This document shows, piece by piece, positions 62,363 to 64,000 of a DNA stretch of 64,000 nucleotides. A model generated the notes under the pieces. It made no database searches and was not told the DNA's origin. It saw only the letters and a program-made list of their open reading frames with translations. The stretch is taken from positions 69,646,984 to 69,710,983 of the forward strand of contig OY740769.1 in NCBI GenBank assembly GCA_963513935.1, given 5' to 3'. The first letter of the stretch is position 1. Each line of letters begins with the position of its first letter. This stretch comes from Aphrophora alni (taxonomy: Eukaryota > Arthropoda > Insecta > Hemiptera > Aphrophoridae). The translations under genes and the position numbers were made by a program.

Positions 62363-62531
62363 AGGCATGTTTATTGCACATTATTTAAATATGTGCATAT
62401 TTACATATTGTTTAAATAATATTTAAAAAACTAAGACGTTGTTCTAGTAGATTTTTATTTTGTACGAAATAAAACAATGTTCATATTTTTATATATAATT
62501 GGTTAATTTTAGTTGATATATTTTTATTTAT

Positions 62532-62566
62532 GATGTTTAACTATCTGCTCTACCAATTAGGTGAGT
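62532..62566 (-). repeat. tRNA-like SINE head fragment, third copy
   Basis: Same as 5197-5231. Confidence 0.35.
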
Positions 62567-63214
62567 AAAAACCTTGTAATTGAATGTGCAACGTTTAGGT
62601 CAACGTAGATAAAACAAAATATTACGTATTTGAAATACATTTACATTTAAGAAGTGAATTAAATCGTTTCTTAAGAATACATAATGCAAAAGTAGCTACT
62701 TTTAGGTAAAATATGTTTTTGGACATCTAAGATTACATATATGACCGATTTTAGTAAAACATTTTAATGAATAATTAAATATCATATTTGTCATAAAACG
62801 TGATATATAAACACCAAATTGTGAATAAATGACAACATTTCTTTTGTAAATTTTATAAAGGGATTGAAATAAGTCATTTTTTTTTTAAAGTGAGCTAACC
62901 CTTCCATAGCCATTACTTTCGGCAGGAAGTAATCAGGAATGGGGGAAATAAACAACATTCTGCCCATAACCCAAATCAATTCTATTTAAATTTTCATGCT
63001 GATGCATGTCCCAGTAAACTGCCAATGAGGTAATATACATTTAAATAATAAATTTAATGGCTGAAGATAGAACGTAATGTCCATTTTAGTTCGAAATGAA
63101 TAACTTGGTGGTGTGCAAATAGGCTTTAATTTAACCTCAAATGAGTATCTACAGGCATGAATGAAAGTAACGTAGCTGAAAAAAGTGCACATAATATAAT
63201 ATCCATACAGTTTA

Positions 63215-64000
63215 ATTAATATTCTCATTAATGTTTATTTATCAACTTTATTGATCTCATAATCCGAATTAATATTATTATTATTATTACTATTATGTTT
63301 AAAGTTACTTTTTCACTCAACTACACAAATTAATTAGTAAAAAACTATCCAACGATTTCCAACGAAAAATTTTCAGAGTTTATCAAAAGTATAGGCAACA
63401 GACAAAAGACACATTTTGTTCCGTTAAAAAATTAAAATCAGTTATTGGGATGCAAAATGTAAATTGACTTCTGACATATTTCATAAATCACTATGCTATG
63501 AATATAAAGATGTATATTAAATATTCCTATTTTAAAATTTGTCTTCTAAAAATATGACAATTAATTTTTAATACATATCAATTTGATATAAATAAAAAAT
63601 GAGTTTTTGTAACGAAACAAGAAATTAGTAAACAAAAGCTCATATGGTTACTGTGTATTTTTAGTTTTAACATCGTCTAAAGTACCCTTTAGTCTGGTTA
63701 TGTAGTTCCGGCGTTGCGAAATGTCTTCTGAACAAAGAGGATAGTTCATACTCGAGCATAATTAACCATGTAAAGAGTTCTCCAATGGCTTTACTCCTAT
63801 TTTGTAAAAGACTTCTTATATATTAAGATAACATAAATAGTGGATTAAAATTGCACAAACCATTTTGACCGGAACAATTTTATTTTATGTAAATATGCCC
63901 GCAGTCTTCTGCGGTACTAGCTTTCCCTTATTTATTTCTTAGTTGAATTAAATGTAGGCTAATTTAATTATTTAATTAATTAGTGATGTTACCTCCTCTA
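63215..64000. repeat. Start of a second S1 spacer
   Basis: Continues past the arm boundary with the same bases as 5880-6662, not with the mirror. The spacer therefore recurs in direct orientation, which is what defines the period of the array. Confidence 0.93.

Larger units (their letters stand above)
44952..63214. repeat. X', large inverted-repeat arm
   Basis: Reverse-complement partner of 9414-29448. It begins within the ATPase gene and runs through the Polinton right half, the tRNA-like sequence, TA arrays and gene-poor DNA to the S1 boundary. It is about 1.8 kb shorter than X because of one deletion near 62355, and its segment 61233-62355 is inverted relative to the mirror of X. Outside those, differences are scattered single bases and microsatellite lengths. 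Confidence 0.95.
59161..64000. repeat. Direct repeat of the start of the window
   Basis: Begins exactly with the first bases of the window (CTTACGTCACGAACACTTGA) and follows 1-6662 in the same orientation, except for one inverted segment and one deletion of about 1.8 kb. Small differences (for example a longer TA run near 60436, and base changes near 60560 and 60741) show it is a separate copy rather than the same reads. It closes the 59-kb period. Confidence 0.95.

Noticed and set aside
1..64000. The window as a pure sequencing or assembly mirror artefact
   Set aside because: Not accepted as the main reading because the copies differ in bases, microsatellite length, one inversion and one deletion. 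It is not excluded, and read-level checks are given.

Overview
The window looks like AT-rich nuclear DNA of an invertebrate, probably an arthropod. It has no bacterial gene density. It carries long (TA)n microsatellites, homopolymer tracts and decayed eukaryotic transposons: a BEL/Pao integrase, a Tc1/mariner-superfamily transposase, a LINE RNase H and tRNA-like SINE heads. A GC-richer Polinton/Maverick element sits within this background. No complete host gene was recognised.

The dominant feature is a nested set of very large inverted repeats. Call the 20-kb block at 9414-29448 X. Its reverse complement X' lies at about 44952-63214, and a partial X' lies at 1-5879. Two unlike spacers alternate with them: S1 (5880-9413, restarting at about 63215) and S2 (29449-44951). 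The order is (X') S1 X S2 X' (S1...), so base 59161 is base 1 again and S1 returns in the same orientation. This is the map expected either of a tandem array with a unit near 59 kb or of a circular molecule with two inverted repeats read slightly more than once around. The arms of the S1 palindrome are almost identical: 5879 bp, no net length change, three base differences seen by eye. X and X' across S2 differ by roughly one base per 100-300 and in microsatellite length, so the copies are not simply one read mirrored.

The only coherent gene cluster is a deleted Polinton at 42729-47451. It has 40-bp identical terminal inverted repeats starting AG and a perfect 6-bp target duplication, TATGTT. 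Its genes, all rightward, are: an N-terminal fragment of the protein-primed DNA polymerase, a DDE integrase with a C-terminal chromodomain, an FtsK/HerA-type packaging ATPase, a conserved Polinton protein (DUF8207-like), a fibre-like protein broken by an in-frame TGA, and the start of a phospholipase-A2-like capsid protein that runs into the right terminal repeat. The rest of the polymerase, the protease and the capsid genes are missing. The X arm at 26949-29448 holds a mirror copy of the right half of this Polinton, cut inside the ATPase gene, so the large inverted duplication has its inner edge inside the Polinton.

Inside each outer arm lies a BEL/Pao integrase remnant with a 330-bp inverted partner. 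In the third copy (59161 onward) the 1.5-kb segment between these partners is inverted, with the switch point confined to 13 bp, and about 1.8 kb next to it has been deleted. The block therefore appears to have been rearranged repeatedly by recombination between its own inverted repeats. Most of the remaining DNA (13.5-23 kb, 34.7-42.7 kb, 51-59 kb) shows no recognisable gene.
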